64,000 bases of DNA, taken from contig JAKAPJ010000002.1 in the NCBI GenBank assembly GCA_021807115.1, forward strand, positions 1 through 64,000, given 5' to 3'. Origin of the DNA: Microcaldota archaeon (GTDB lineage Archaea > Micrarchaeota > Micrarchaeia > Micrarchaeales > Micrarchaeaceae). The translations under genes and the position numbers were made by a program. Of the stretch, positions 53,701-62,984 are shown one piece after another. Every line of letters begins with the position of its first letter. Position 1 is the first letter of the stretch. Below the pieces are notes generated by a model. The model had not been told where the DNA came from and made no database searches. It saw nothing but the letters and a program-made list of their open reading frames with translations.

Positions 53701-54654
53701 CTAGCCTCCCCTGAGCAGCCGCCCGCTTCCCTCGGAATTCCCCTCGGCCACTACCTCCCCAGTCCGTGCCGCGGAGCCCTTCCTAAGCAGCGGAGTCACG
53801 CCTTCAGCCCTCGGCACCTCAACGTATTTGCTGAATTCCAGCAGGTTCCTGAACACCCAGTCGCTGCCTCCGGCCCTGAACTGATCCAAGGAGCCGTCCC
53901 CAGACATCACAGACACTATAGTGACACCCGCATTCCTTGCGACCTTTATGTCGGAGGGCGAGTCGCCCACATACACCACCTCCTCAGGCGATGCGCCAAA
54001 CATCCTCATTATCCTGGTCACCCCGTCCCCGCTTGGTTTGCCCTCGACCGGCCTGCCGTCTATGACATCGCCCTTCACAAGCCGCGCGTAAAACTGCGAA
54101 ATGTCTATGCCCGGGAAGCCGCTCTGCTGGTTTGTAATGCTTGGTGCATTTGAAAACACGGCCACGGTGTAGCCGCTGATCTTTAGCCTTGCTATTGCCT
54201 CTGCGGCGCCAGGCACCATATGTACCAGGCCGTTGCCCACGTTGGTGAACCCTTCGGATATTATCTGGTCGTGCTTCCTGCTTATCTCATCCAGTATCCT
54301 GTCATCCGCAGGGGTTATGTGCCTTGCCACTATGGCATCAAGCTCCGCACCCAGGTTCGGGCGAGCCAGCACCTCCTTCAGGCTTGCACCCTCCCTCTGC
54401 ACCGCCAGCAGTACCTTCGCCCCAGGCCCGTCGCAGTACTTCTGCACCGTGCGTATGCGTCTCAGGTCGTCCATGTCAAACGGAAGGCTTAGCCCCTGGG
54501 ATTCAACCGCCTTGCTCAGGGCGGTATACACCAGCGCGCTGGAGTCTCTCAGCACGCCGTCGCCGTCCAGGACCACAAGCCGCAGCCTCTCAAAGCCCTG
54601 CTGCCGCAGCAGTGCGGCCTGCAGCTTTGTGCCGTCGTTCTGTATAGTTACCAT
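53701..54654 (-). CDS. HAD-family hydrolase, phosphatase-like
   Basis: The 317-residue protein has the HAD motif I LVVLDGDGVLRD, motif II in VFSNAP, and motif III/IV GKPSGDGVTRI ... VYVGDSPSDIKVA. It is a phosphoglycolate-phosphatase-like enzyme; the substrate is unknown. The N-terminal 25 residues and C-terminal 50 (Gly/Ser/Arg-rich) extend beyond the usual domain. TATA-like ATACTTAAAT (54679-54688, minus) lies about 27 bases upstream. Confidence 0.85.
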   Translation of the reverse strand: MVTIQNDGTKLQAALLRQQGFERLRLVVLDGDGVLRDSSALVYTALSKAVESQGLSLPFDMDDLRRIRTVQKYCDGPGAKVLLAVQREGASLKEVLARPNLGAELDAIVARHITPADDRILDEISRKHDQIISEGFTNVGNGLVHMVPGAAEAIARLKISGYTVAVFSNAPSITNQQSGFPGIDISQFYARLVKGDVIDGRPVEGKPSGDGVTRIMRMFGASPEEVVYVGDSPSDIKVARNAGVTIVSVMSGDGSLDQFRAGGSDWVFRNLLEFSKYVEVPRAEGVTPLLRKGSAARTGEVVAEGNSEGSGRLLRGG

Positions 54655-54904
54655 TGCTGTCTATCCGCGTCGCGCCAGATATTTAAGTATGCCCTTTTTT
54701 ACCAAAAAACTAACATTTTCCAGAATTTTGGCCTCATTTAAGGCAGCAAAACCCCAAAACCTTGCAATGGAGGTTAAGGTCCCGCCGCCAGTCATTTAGT
54801 GCCGCGCCAAATTGCAGCCAAACATAACCAACTGCAAAGTGGCATCCGCGAATCCGCCTCCGTTGGTCAATCTCCCGACGTTGTACCTTCGCATCAAACT
54901 ACGC

Positions 54905-54914
54905 ATTATTAAAT
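54905..54914 (+). promoter_or_regulatory. TATA box of the Thr-rich exported protein
   Basis: ATTATTAAAT is about 25 bases before ATG 54935; it argues against the longer frame from 54812. Confidence 0.5.
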
Positions 54915-54934
54915 CTTCCCACAGCATCATATCT

Positions 54935-56443
54935 ATGCGTTCTGGAAAGGCGCCTCGGCGCGCGCGGTCTGCAAAAGCACAAAAGCCCAGCATCCCGCAC
55001 CAGCATCCGACCAGCGCTTCAACGCCTAGCCACATGTCTGTTGCCATAGGGCTGACTTCCACGCTAGGGAGCATATTCCTATATTTCCCGCTCCTAATGC
55101 TCGTTGTGGTCACAGGCACCAACCTGGCGACGGCCATGAGCTCCACCCCGTCGCTCTCCACATTCTCGTGCGGCGTAAAATACTGCAGCAGCATGAGTGG
55201 AATATGCCCCGTATCCTGCTCCAACAGGGTACTTACGGGGCAGACGTGCGGGATGAACGGCAAGTTCTTTGTATTCGAGTGCGAACCATCAACAAGCACA
55301 ACCATCACCAGTACCACCATCACCACCACAACCGCAACCACCACAACAACCAAAACTACTACCTCAACCACAAGCACATCATCAACCACCACCAGAACCA
55401 CCACTACCACAACCATCCAAAGCGGCGCATCGGCGTACTGCATGGGCAGCGCACCAAACGCCCCAATATCTGCCCCGCCGCACGGCATATATGCTGCATC
55501 TGACCAGGGGATAGCCAACCCAAGCGTCTGGGACTACATAACAAACACGGTGATGAAGAACAATACTGACTGCGGGCTTGTGCTACTTGTGCACTGGAGC
55601 AACATAGAGCCGCAGAAGGGCGTGTACAACTGGTCGTACATAAATCAGTCAGTGGCGCCGTTCGTGAAGGCCGGCAAGAGCGTGGCGTTCGTGCTTGTCG
55701 GGAACGAGGAGGGCACCGTGCATGAGCTTAACGGGCAGTACGACACCCCGCAGTGGGTGCTCAACAGCGTACCGTACATACCCGCGGGGGTGTGCGCCCC
55801 GTTCCCCGAGCCTGTTTTCTGGAACAAGACCTACGAGAGCGACATACAGCAGTTCGAGACCACGTTCGAGAACCACATAGCATCCAGCAGTTTCTCCAGC
55901 TCTGTCTCCTACATAAGGTGGGGGTTCACGCAGGGCGGGGAGGACGAGGTCCCGTACAGGAACAATGCCGTAGGGTCAACATGCTACAACGACTGGGTCG
56001 CGCAGGGATATTCCACGACATCATTCTCCAAGTTCATAAACGACTCCATAAACTGGGTGGGCAAGCAGAATTTCCCGTACTGGTATTTTGTAGACATGGC
56101 GCCTGTACCAGGGGGCCCGCAGGAAGCGGTTACCGCAGCAAACTGGAGCACGACGAGCAAGATAGGCCTTGCATACCAGGGACTTGCCAAGACATCATTC
56201 CCTTCGGGCTGCAGCGACCAGAGCTGGTGCGCCACGTTCAAGAAGTACCTCAACATGCCAGACGAGATGCAGTTCGCCGCAGTGGATCCGTGCACCAACA
56301 TAACCAGCGACCTGCTTACCGCCATCAGCAATCACGCATCGGTCTTCGAGCTGAACGCTGAGCCGAACAACTACGGCGACTGGTACCGGTGCGGCAACTC
56401 CGCCCTGCTTCCGCCAGCCAACATAGTCAACCCCGCCACGTGA
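54935..56443 (+). CDS. Exported Thr-rich protein with glycosidase-like domain
   Basis: The 502-residue protein has an Arg/Lys-rich head, one membrane segment (IFLYFPLLMLVVVTGTNLA), a small Cys-rich knot (CGVKYCSSMSGICPVSC), a Thr-rich linker of about 45 residues (55290-55430) and a large outer domain of about 330 residues. This domain has HWSNIEPQKGVYNWSYI, as in clan-A TIM-barrel glycosidases (GH42-like), and a possible catalytic Glu in GNEEGT and in ELNAEP. It may act on glycans outside the cell. The glycosidase call is from pattern only. Confidence 0.65.
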   Translation: MRSGKAPRRARSAKAQKPSIPHQHPTSASTPSHMSVAIGLTSTLGSIFLYFPLLMLVVVTGTNLATAMSSTPSLSTFSCGVKYCSSMSGICPVSCSNRVLTGQTCGMNGKFFVFECEPSTSTTITSTTITTTTATTTTTKTTTSTTSTSSTTTRTTTTTTIQSGASAYCMGSAPNAPISAPPHGIYAASDQGIANPSVWDYITNTVMKNNTDCGLVLLVHWSNIEPQKGVYNWSYINQSVAPFVKAGKSVAFVLVGNEEGTVHELNGQYDTPQWVLNSVPYIPAGVCAPFPEPVFWNKTYESDIQQFETTFENHIASSSFSSSVSYIRWGFTQGGEDEVPYRNNAVGSTCYNDWVAQGYSTTSFSKFINDSINWVGKQNFPYWYFVDMAPVPGGPQEAVTAANWSTTSKIGLAYQGLAKTSFPSGCSDQSWCATFKKYLNMPDEMQFAAVDPCTNITSDLLTAISNHASVFELNAEPNNYGDWYRCGNSALLPPANIVNPAT

Positions 56444-56581
56444 CCTGCCTCCTCAAACCCCCAGTTTCCAAGCAACTGCCAATAAAACTGCATCTTTTTA
56501 TAGGTTTTCCCACATAAAGTAAATACTGTTCTTTATCCTGCTCCCTCCCAGACAGGCAGCAGCACGGATCAGGTGTTTTAA

Positions 56582-57103
56582 ATGGCAAAACTAAGACCAG
56601 GAAGGACCTGCAGGACTCCCAACTCCCAGGCATGGGCCAGGTTCTCCCGCAGCAAGCCCCGCAAGAACTTCGTCAGGGCGCTGCCGCATACGAGCATACA
56701 GATATTCGACATGGGCAAGGACATCCCCGAATACGACCTAAGGATTATACTTGCACCCGAGGAGCCCATACAGCTGCGCTCCAACGCGCTGGAGGCCGCA
56801 AGGCTGGTCGCGCACAAGTACCTGGAAGCGTCGATTCCCGAGGGATTCTACATGAAGCTGATGGTGTACCCGCACAACGTAATAAGGGAGCACAAGATGG
56901 CAGTAGGCGCCGGTGCAGACAGGGTATCCAGGGGAATGAGCGAGGCATACGGCAGGCCCGTATCTGTGGCCGCAAGGATAAGGCCCAGGCAGCCCGTCTT
57001 CCTTGTCAAGACCAGGAGGGCCAACCGCGAGGTGGCGGTGTCCGCCCTAAGGAGGGCGTCGGCAAAGCTGTCCGGAATCTACAAGATCCGGGAGGCGGCC
57101 TGA
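56582..57103 (+). CDS. rpl10e: Ribosomal protein L10e (uL16)
   Basis: The 173-residue protein reads MAKLRPGRTCR, with YMKLMVYPHNVIREHKMA and GAGADRVSRGM, as in archaeal L10e/uL16, which sits near the tRNA acceptor in the large subunit. TATA-like CTTTTTATAGG is near 56492. It precedes dph2 by 15 bases, so the two are probably co-transcribed. Confidence 0.95.
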   Translation: MAKLRPGRTCRTPNSQAWARFSRSKPRKNFVRALPHTSIQIFDMGKDIPEYDLRIILAPEEPIQLRSNALEAARLVAHKYLEASIPEGFYMKLMVYPHNVIREHKMAVGAGADRVSRGMSEAYGRPVSVAARIRPRQPVFLVKTRRANREVAVSALRRASAKLSGIYKIREAA

Positions 57104-57118
57104 CCACGGGTAATTCTG

Positions 57119-58072
57119 ATGCGAATACTTCTCCAATTTCCCGAAGGGCTCAAGCAGAAAGCCCTGGAGCATGCCAAGCGCATGGAGGCCGAGGGGAACG
57201 AGGTCTTCATATCGGCATCGCCCACGTTCGGGGCCTGTGACCTGGCGCTAGACGAGGCAAGGAACATAAAGGCGGACAAGCTGGTCCATTTCGGCCACGC
57301 TGAGTTCCACAAGGTGGACTTCAACGTTGAATACGTCCCCTACCCGATAGACGCCCCCCTGGACCTGCTGCCCAAGTCACTCGAGGCGCTCAATGGCTAT
57401 TCTACAATATCGCTTGTGACCACAATACAGCACATACACCAGCTGGAAGCAGTCAAGGCATTCTACGAGTCAAACGGCAAGAAGGTCGTCATAGGCAGGC
57501 CCTACGGGTTCGCCAAGAGGCCGGGGCAGATACTGGGCTGCGACATTGGCAGCGCCGCCTCAGTCGACCGCACGGTGGACGCTCACGTCTATTTCGGCGG
57601 GGGCATGTTCCACCCCCTTGGGGCGCTCCTCAATACCACAAAGCCGTTTTTCGTTGTCGAACCGTTCGAGAACAAGGTGGAGCGCATAGACGGCTACAGG
57701 GACACCTACAGGAAGCGCAGCAGGGGCAAGGTGATGCGCGCGCTCAAATCCTGCAGATTCGGGATACTGGTCAGCACAAAGAACGGCCAGCACAACATGA
57801 ACCTGGCCAGGATAGCAAAAGGCATGATTGAGCGTGCGGGGCTCAGCGCAGAGATACTAGTGGCCAACACATTCGACTTCATGTCCCTCAACAACATGCT
57901 CGAGTTCGACGCGTTCGTCAACACCGCCTGCCCGAGGCTGGCCATAGATGACATAGAGAGGACGCGTGCGCCGCTGCTGAGCGCCAATGAGCTGGCAGAG
58001 GTGCTGCGCTACAAGGCCGAGCTTATAACTCAAAAGAACTGCGCCCCAAATAAAGATTCGCAGAATCCATAG
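57119..58072 (+). CDS. dph2: Diphthamide synthase Dph2
   Basis: The 317-residue protein makes the first bond of diphthamide on a histidine of aEF2, transferring the aminocarboxypropyl group of SAM by a 4Fe-4S radical route. The three cluster cysteines are visible in TFGACDLAL, ILGCDIGSA and VNTACPRLAID. It is full length for the archaeal enzyme. The position after L10e links it to translation. Confidence 0.92.
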   Translation: MRILLQFPEGLKQKALEHAKRMEAEGNEVFISASPTFGACDLALDEARNIKADKLVHFGHAEFHKVDFNVEYVPYPIDAPLDLLPKSLEALNGYSTISLVTTIQHIHQLEAVKAFYESNGKKVVIGRPYGFAKRPGQILGCDIGSAASVDRTVDAHVYFGGGMFHPLGALLNTTKPFFVVEPFENKVERIDGYRDTYRKRSRGKVMRALKSCRFGILVSTKNGQHNMNLARIAKGMIERAGLSAEILVANTFDFMSLNNMLEFDAFVNTACPRLAIDDIERTRAPLLSANELAEVLRYKAELITQKNCAPNKDSQNP

Positions 58073-58126
58073 CGAACAGCGGCCTCTTTTTGCGCATGCG
58101 ATGGATCGGACCCACCGTATCTGCCA

Positions 58127-58720
58127 TTATGTAACTTTAGCGGTAATCGAGGCTGCCTTGTCATATATGGGGTTTGGCGCCGGCGCCGGAGGTGCCTGTC
58201 CGTTCGGGCCGGGCAGCGAGTAATTTACCCATATCCACCCTGAAAACGAGGATGTCAACGGGACGTTCGACATAAGAATCCCATTCTTGTCATAGCAGTG
58301 CAATCCGGTTACAAAAAGTCTTGAATCTTGCACTACTGCAGTGGTGAGCAGGACGTTTGTGGGGTCCTGTGTTATGGCAAGCCCGTTTGCAAGTATGACC
58401 TGGTAGGGGTTAATGTTGTTGGCGGCCTCTGCGTTCCCGGTCTGGTTTATCGAGCTTGTGCACGCCATCTCCAGGTCATATATCCTAGTGTTCGCCGTGG
58501 CCTGCCCAAATGTGAAGGAGACAGTGCCATCAGAGTAAAATGTGAGGCCCTGGCAGAGGAACCCAGGCTCCCCTGTGCACACCGTAGAGGTGAAGTTGCT
58601 GCTGTTAAATACGCCTAGTGCGAACATTACCCCAAGTACTACTGCTATTATCAATATGGCCCATCCGTATGTCATTAGGTATTCCATTGCGCTCTGCGAT
58701 TTCTTGAGTGTGCCTGCCAT
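58127..58720 (-). CDS. Pilin-like protein with class III signal peptide
   Basis: The 197-residue protein starts with a basic stub and KKSQSAMEYLMTYGWAILII, a class III signal, then a Ser/Thr/Asn-rich beta domain with CTGEPGFLCQG, FTFGQATANTRIYDLEMAC and a TM-free tail ending SITAKVT. It lacks the LamG domain. Its neighbour at 58888 shares the FTFGQ block and the C-terminus, so they are a pair of archaeal pilin-like subunits. A TATA-like pair lies at about 58746-58776. Confidence 0.82.
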   Translation of the reverse strand: MAGTLKKSQSAMEYLMTYGWAILIIAVVLGVMFALGVFNSSNFTSTVCTGEPGFLCQGLTFYSDGTVSFTFGQATANTRIYDLEMACTSSINQTGNAEAANNINPYQVILANGLAITQDPTNVLLTTAVVQDSRLFVTGLHCYDKNGILMSNVPLTSSFSGWIWVNYSLPGPNGQAPPAPAPNPIYDKAASITAKVT

Positions 58721-58879
58721 GTCAAATACCTTGGCCCGTAGTCAAACTATAATTACAAGAGAAGCTATTTAAATAGTGGTAAATTACGGAAGTTTTTGTA
58801 CGCGCCTAGCGCACGCTAATGCCGGGAAACTAAAACATAAAGAAAAAAGAGAAAAAAAAGTAGAAAAATAAAAAAGAAA

Positions 58880-58897
58880 GGTAACGGTTAGGTTACC
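58880..58897 (-). terminator. Hairpin and T-run terminator
   Basis: GGTAAC and GTTACC form a 6-bp stem around the stop codon of the gene at 58888; on the minus strand a T-rich run (about 58835-58880) follows. Confidence 0.6.
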
Positions 58898-59493
58898 TTT
58901 ACGGTCACGGTCAATACCTTAGCGGTGAGCCATGGGCAGCCACTTGCCTCCATAGTGCACTGCGATGAGGTATAGTTCATCCAGATAAATCCGCTGAACG
59001 CCGCGCCTATGCTCTGCGAGCCCAGTGCGCTGCCCGTTGTGCCATAGCATGGCCAACCACTTATCTGTACGGTTTGTCCCGAAGAGAGCTGGTTCCCCAC
59101 AAGGGTGCTAACTCCTCCAGTTATCCCGTTCGCCAATCCGGGCGACCCTCCGCCAGACGCGCTCAGGAGCAGCGAATTGTACCCGCCACCTAGAGCAGTC
59201 GAGGACGGCTGGCCCGTTCCTGTCGAAGTGGCCGCGCACGCCAACTCTACATTATAGATTGTAGAGCCTGTGTTCTGCCCGAACGTGAACGACAGCGTAC
59301 CTGCATTGTTCAGGATAGGATTGCTGCACGAGTAACCCGGCGACGCGATACACGACGTGCCGAGCAGGCTCGAACCGCTGAATACTCCCAGCGAGAACAG
59401 TGCTCCCAATACCACGGCTATAATCAGTATAGCCCATCCGTATGTCATCAGATACTCCATAGCGCTTTGCGCCCTGAGGGTTCTTCCTAACAT
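58888..59493 (-). CDS. Pilin-like protein with class III signal peptide
   Basis: The 201-residue subunit has AQSAMEYLMTYGWAILII, then CIASPGYSCSNP, LSFTFGQNTGSTIYNVELAC, SGFIWMNYTS and a tail ending VTVKVT. The mature part is rich in Gly/Ser/Thr. Start ATG 59493 has an AAAGGTGA ribosome site, preferred over the ATG at 59526. TATA TTATATAG-like (59534-59543, minus) lies about 45 bases upstream. The A-rich strip 58820-58880 downstream is its terminator region. Confidence 0.84.
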   Translation of the reverse strand: MLGRTLRAQSAMEYLMTYGWAILIIAVVLGALFSLGVFSGSSLLGTSCIASPGYSCSNPILNNAGTLSFTFGQNTGSTIYNVELACAATSTGTGQPSSTALGGGYNSLLLSASGGGSPGLANGITGGVSTLVGNQLSSGQTVQISGWPCYGTTGSALGSQSIGAAFSGFIWMNYTSSQCTMEASGCPWLTAKVLTVTVKVT

Positions 59494-59764
59494 TATTTCA
59501 CCTTTAGAATCTAACCTATTAATCAAAACATAGCTATATAAACGTTGCTCTTTAGCGGCACATAAGTAGCTTCAAGCCATTCCCTGTCCGCATGGCGCCG
59601 GGCCGCCTTACGTGGCGCACCCGTCGCAACCTTGCAAGAAGCAACACGAATATTATAATCAATAATAAATACCTTTCCAGCGTTCTTCTATATGCCAGCG
59701 CCCCAGCCGTAAAAGACCGGCGCCGTTTTTTGCGTTTTCAGGTCTCATGCTCAAAAGTGATTCC

Positions 59765-61036
59765 ATGGCAGAGGAACTCAACCCTTTCAAGATAGCCCAG
59801 GAGCAGCTTGACCAAGCTGCACAGATAATGAAGCTGGATAGGCAGGCGCATGCGATACTGAGGGAACCCAAGCGGCAGCTCACGGTAACGCTCCCCGTGA
59901 AGATGAGGGATGGTACTACAAAGACCTTCACCGGATTCAGGGTCCAGTACAACGATGCAAGGGGTCCTGCAAAGGGTGGCATAAGGTTCCACCCGGCCGA
60001 GACAATAGACACAGTGAAGGCGCTTGCGGCATGGATGACCTGGAAGTGCTCCCTTGCAAACATACCGTTCGGCGGCGGCAAGGGCGGCGTGATCTGCGAC
60101 CCGAAGAAGTTCAACGATGTTGAGATGGAGAACCTCTCCCGCGCCTACATGCGCGGCATAGCCTCCATCGTGGGCACAAACCAGGACGTACCTGCACCCG
60201 ACGTGTACACTACTCCCCAGATAATGGCATGGATGATGGACGAGTACTCCAGGATAGTGGGGCACAACGACTTCGGCATGATAACCGGCAAACCTGTCGA
60301 GATATGGGGGTCCGAGGGCAGGAAGGACTCCACTGCCATGGGCGGCATGTTCGTGATGAGGGAGGCGGCCAAGGCGCTCAAGATAGACCTCAAGAAGGCA
60401 AAGATAGCGGTCCAGGGGTTCGGCAACGCGGGCATGTACGCCTACACCCTGTCAAAGAGCATGTTCGGCTCAAAGGTAGTCGCAATAAGCGACTCCGCGG
60501 GCGGCGTATACGACCCCGACGGTCTGGACATGAAGAAGCTGGAGGAGGCGAAGGCCAAGACTGGCAGCGTGCAGGGCTACCAGAGCAAGAACGCCAAGAA
60601 GGTGTCAAACGAGCAGCTGCTGGAACTTCCGGTAGACATACTCATACCTGCCGCGATAGAGAACCAGGTAAAGAAGGACAATGCCGACAGGGTGAAGGCA
60701 AAGCTCCTGCTTGAGCTGGCGAACGGGCCGGTCACCCCGGATGCGACCAACATACTTTTCGAGAAGGGCGTGGTCGACCTTCCTGACTTCCTGGTCAACA
60801 GCGGCGGGGTAATAGGCTCGTACTTCGAGTGGACCCAGAACGTGAGCGGCTACTACTGGGACACGCCGCGCTTCGATGCGGAGCTGGACAAGATAATAAC
60901 CCAGTCGTTCAGGGACACCATGGCCACGCAGAAGGGGTACGCGGACAAGAAGCAGAAGATATCCCCGAGGATGGCCGCATACGTGATAGCGGTCGACCGC
61001 GTTGCGAGGGCGATGAAGGCCAGGGGCTGGTACTAG
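59765..61036 (+). CDS. gdhA: Glutamate dehydrogenase
   Basis: The 423-residue protein has the GDH signature (PFGGGKGGVICDP with catalytic Lys), GGIRFHP, DVPAPDVYTTPQIMAW and the nucleotide fold AVQGFGNAG. It interconverts glutamate and 2-oxoglutarate with ammonia. The cofactor (NAD or NADP) is not clear. Start ATG 59765 follows GTGAT; ATG 59747 is in frame. A TATA-like box near 59661-59670 would give an long leader. Confidence 0.95.
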   Translation: MAEELNPFKIAQEQLDQAAQIMKLDRQAHAILREPKRQLTVTLPVKMRDGTTKTFTGFRVQYNDARGPAKGGIRFHPAETIDTVKALAAWMTWKCSLANIPFGGGKGGVICDPKKFNDVEMENLSRAYMRGIASIVGTNQDVPAPDVYTTPQIMAWMMDEYSRIVGHNDFGMITGKPVEIWGSEGRKDSTAMGGMFVMREAAKALKIDLKKAKIAVQGFGNAGMYAYTLSKSMFGSKVVAISDSAGGVYDPDGLDMKKLEEAKAKTGSVQGYQSKNAKKVSNEQLLELPVDILIPAAIENQVKKDNADRVKAKLLLELANGPVTPDATNILFEKGVVDLPDFLVNSGGVIGSYFEWTQNVSGYYWDTPRFDAELDKIITQSFRDTMATQKGYADKKQKISPRMAAYVIAVDRVARAMKARGWY

Positions 61037-61089
61037 CGTTCCAGCCCGGCCGGCAGGTCAGGTCTTATGCGCGTAGCGGCCGCAAAGCG

Positions 61090-61494
61090 CTACTGCTTCC
61101 TGAGGAAATTCTGTATCTTTGTGATGTCGGTCTTCAGCTTGTCAATCTCCTTGAGCTCCTCCTTGCTCAGGGTGTCCTCCCCCTTGCCCACATGCTCCTT
61201 GACTGCGTCCAGGAACTCTATCCACTCGTTAAGGTCTATCTTCAGCAGCTCCAGGGCGTTCTTGTCCTCCTTGAACAGCGTTATGAGCTTGAGCAGTTTG
61301 GTGTTCTCCGCGGTCTCCTCCCCCTTGTCAAGCTTCTGCTTGATCCCGTTCCTCAGCTCTATGATGTCAACCAGGGTTATCTCGCGGTTCTTCTCCGTGA
61401 TCTTTGTGATGTTCTGCGCCACGGAAGTTATCGCTGAGTGGAGCCTTGATATGAGCTCGTTTACTGTAAGCTTCCTGAGTTCCTCTAGCACCAT
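61090..61494 (-). CDS. Small helical protein, unknown function
   Basis: The 134-residue hydrophilic protein is predicted all-helical with likely coiled coils (NGIKQKLDKGEETAENTKLL, EELKEIDKLKTDITKIQNFL). I know no family. It converges with gdhA and follows the permease gene on the same strand with a 55-base gap. The start ATG 61494 is the first in frame. Confidence 0.7.
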   Translation of the reverse strand: MVLEELRKLTVNELISRLHSAITSVAQNITKITEKNREITLVDIIELRNGIKQKLDKGEETAENTKLLKLITLFKEDKNALELLKIDLNEWIEFLDAVKEHVGKGEDTLSKEELKEIDKLKTDITKIQNFLRKQ

Positions 61495-61549
61495 CCCATC
61501 AACAGGTTAGTATTGCACTGCAACATATTAAAAATCATTTATCCGCCGC

Positions 61550-62932
61550 TCAATCCTTCACGAACTCCTTGACGTCGTTGGTCTCGGGCGATTCCTTGAA
61601 CGCCGCCGCCATGCCCTTGGGCAGCAGCAGCACCTTGCCGTATGTGTAGTACACCCCGCTCACCAGCAGCACGCCAAGGGCCACCGTCAGCCCGAACTGC
61701 CCTATGGTGAGCAGCAGCCCGAGGTTCCCCAGGATGCCTACAAGCGGCACGATGAAGAACGCCTTGTGCCGCAGCAGCAGCCCCTGGCTCTTCGCGTTCT
61801 GCCTCTCCTTTATGGTAAGGTTCAGCGCCGCCACGTTGACTATGGTGAACGAGAACAGCATAGTTGCGCTCATGGTGTCTATTATGGCCGCGAACTGCGT
61901 GGTGGCTATGATTATTATCGCTGCTATGCAGGCCAGTATCACCCCGTTGGTCGGGGTGGCGTCCGGGTTCAGGGTCTTGAACAGCTCCGGCAGCTCGCAG
62001 TCCCTGCCCATCGCGAAGAACACCCTTGCCGCTCCCATCAGGCATATCAGCATCAGGCCGAATATGGACACGATGCTGATCGCGACGAACAGGTAGCGCA
62101 GCCCCTCCACCTTGAGCAGGTTGGCAAGCAGCAGCGGCAGGCTCACCCTGCCGGTTATGCCCCCGCCCGCACTGGGAAGCGTGGATTGGGGTATGCTGCT
62201 GAACACCCCTGTGGATATGGACGCTAGCACCGCATAGAGCAGCAGGAACACTATTATCGAGATGTATATCGCGTTCTTTATCGTCCTGTCGCCTCCAGCC
62301 ACCCTCTTGCTGACAACCGTTATCGCGGAGAACCCGGCGAACGCGAAGAACATTATGGCGGAGCCTGTGAACGTGCTTACCAGGTCCTGCTTTGACAGGT
62401 TCAGGTTGAGGGTGAACGAGGCAAGGTGCGAGCCGTATATGAGGAACGCCAGCAGCGCAATTATGTTTATCCCTATGTATGCAGCCAGGCGCGGCACCGA
62501 CAGCTTCACGCCGTAGAGCACCACTGCTGCGGCCAGTATCGTTATCAGCGCCCCGACGAACATGATCGGCAGCGGCACGGCGAATATCGAGCTTATGTAG
62601 TATGCCAGGTTTATCGCGCCGGCGGCAGCTGCGCTTATCAGGCCTGCCGCCCACAGCAGCCCAGCAACGAATCCGGCATTTGGCGAGAATACCTCCCTCA
62701 CGTACTCGAACGCGCCGCCCTCCTTCGAAACGAACCTGGCGATCTCGGAGAAGCACACTCCGGCTATCAGCGCCAGCAGCGCTGTGACCAGCAGCGCGGT
62801 GAAGCTGTACACCCCCGACCTTATCATAGAGGGCCCACTTAGCACGAATATCCCCGCGCCTAGGCTGCCTGCAAGTATTATCACGAGTGTGTCGAACAGG
62901 CTTAGCTTGGGCTCCGCGTCCGCGCCGGGCAT
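61550..62932 (-). CDS. APC-family amino-acid permease
   Basis: The 460-residue protein has about 12 membrane helices and the APC start FDTLVIILAGSLGAGIFVLSG, with IARFVSKEGGAFEYVREVF and FFAFAGFSAITVVSKRV. It probably imports an amino acid with a cation. A role with gdhA in amino-acid use is possible but only by closeness. Confidence 0.88.
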   Translation of the reverse strand: MPGADAEPKLSLFDTLVIILAGSLGAGIFVLSGPSMIRSGVYSFTALLVTALLALIAGVCFSEIARFVSKEGGAFEYVREVFSPNAGFVAGLLWAAGLISAAAAGAINLAYYISSIFAVPLPIMFVGALITILAAAVVLYGVKLSVPRLAAYIGINIIALLAFLIYGSHLASFTLNLNLSKQDLVSTFTGSAIMFFAFAGFSAITVVSKRVAGGDRTIKNAIYISIIVFLLLYAVLASISTGVFSSIPQSTLPSAGGGITGRVSLPLLLANLLKVEGLRYLFVAISIVSIFGLMLICLMGAARVFFAMGRDCELPELFKTLNPDATPTNGVILACIAAIIIIATTQFAAIIDTMSATMLFSFTIVNVAALNLTIKERQNAKSQGLLLRHKAFFIVPLVGILGNLGLLLTIGQFGLTVALGVLLVSGVYYTYGKVLLLPKGMAAAFKESPETNDVKEFVKD

Positions 62933-62984
62933 ATTAATTGATTGTAAAAGAACCCTCTTTAAACGTTGCCTAATGCGCCGCCCC

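Noticed and set aside
55290-55430. Possible CRISPR or tandem repeat at the Thr-rich linker
   Set aside because: It is ACN codon low complexity inside a coding frame, without spacers or equal repeat length.
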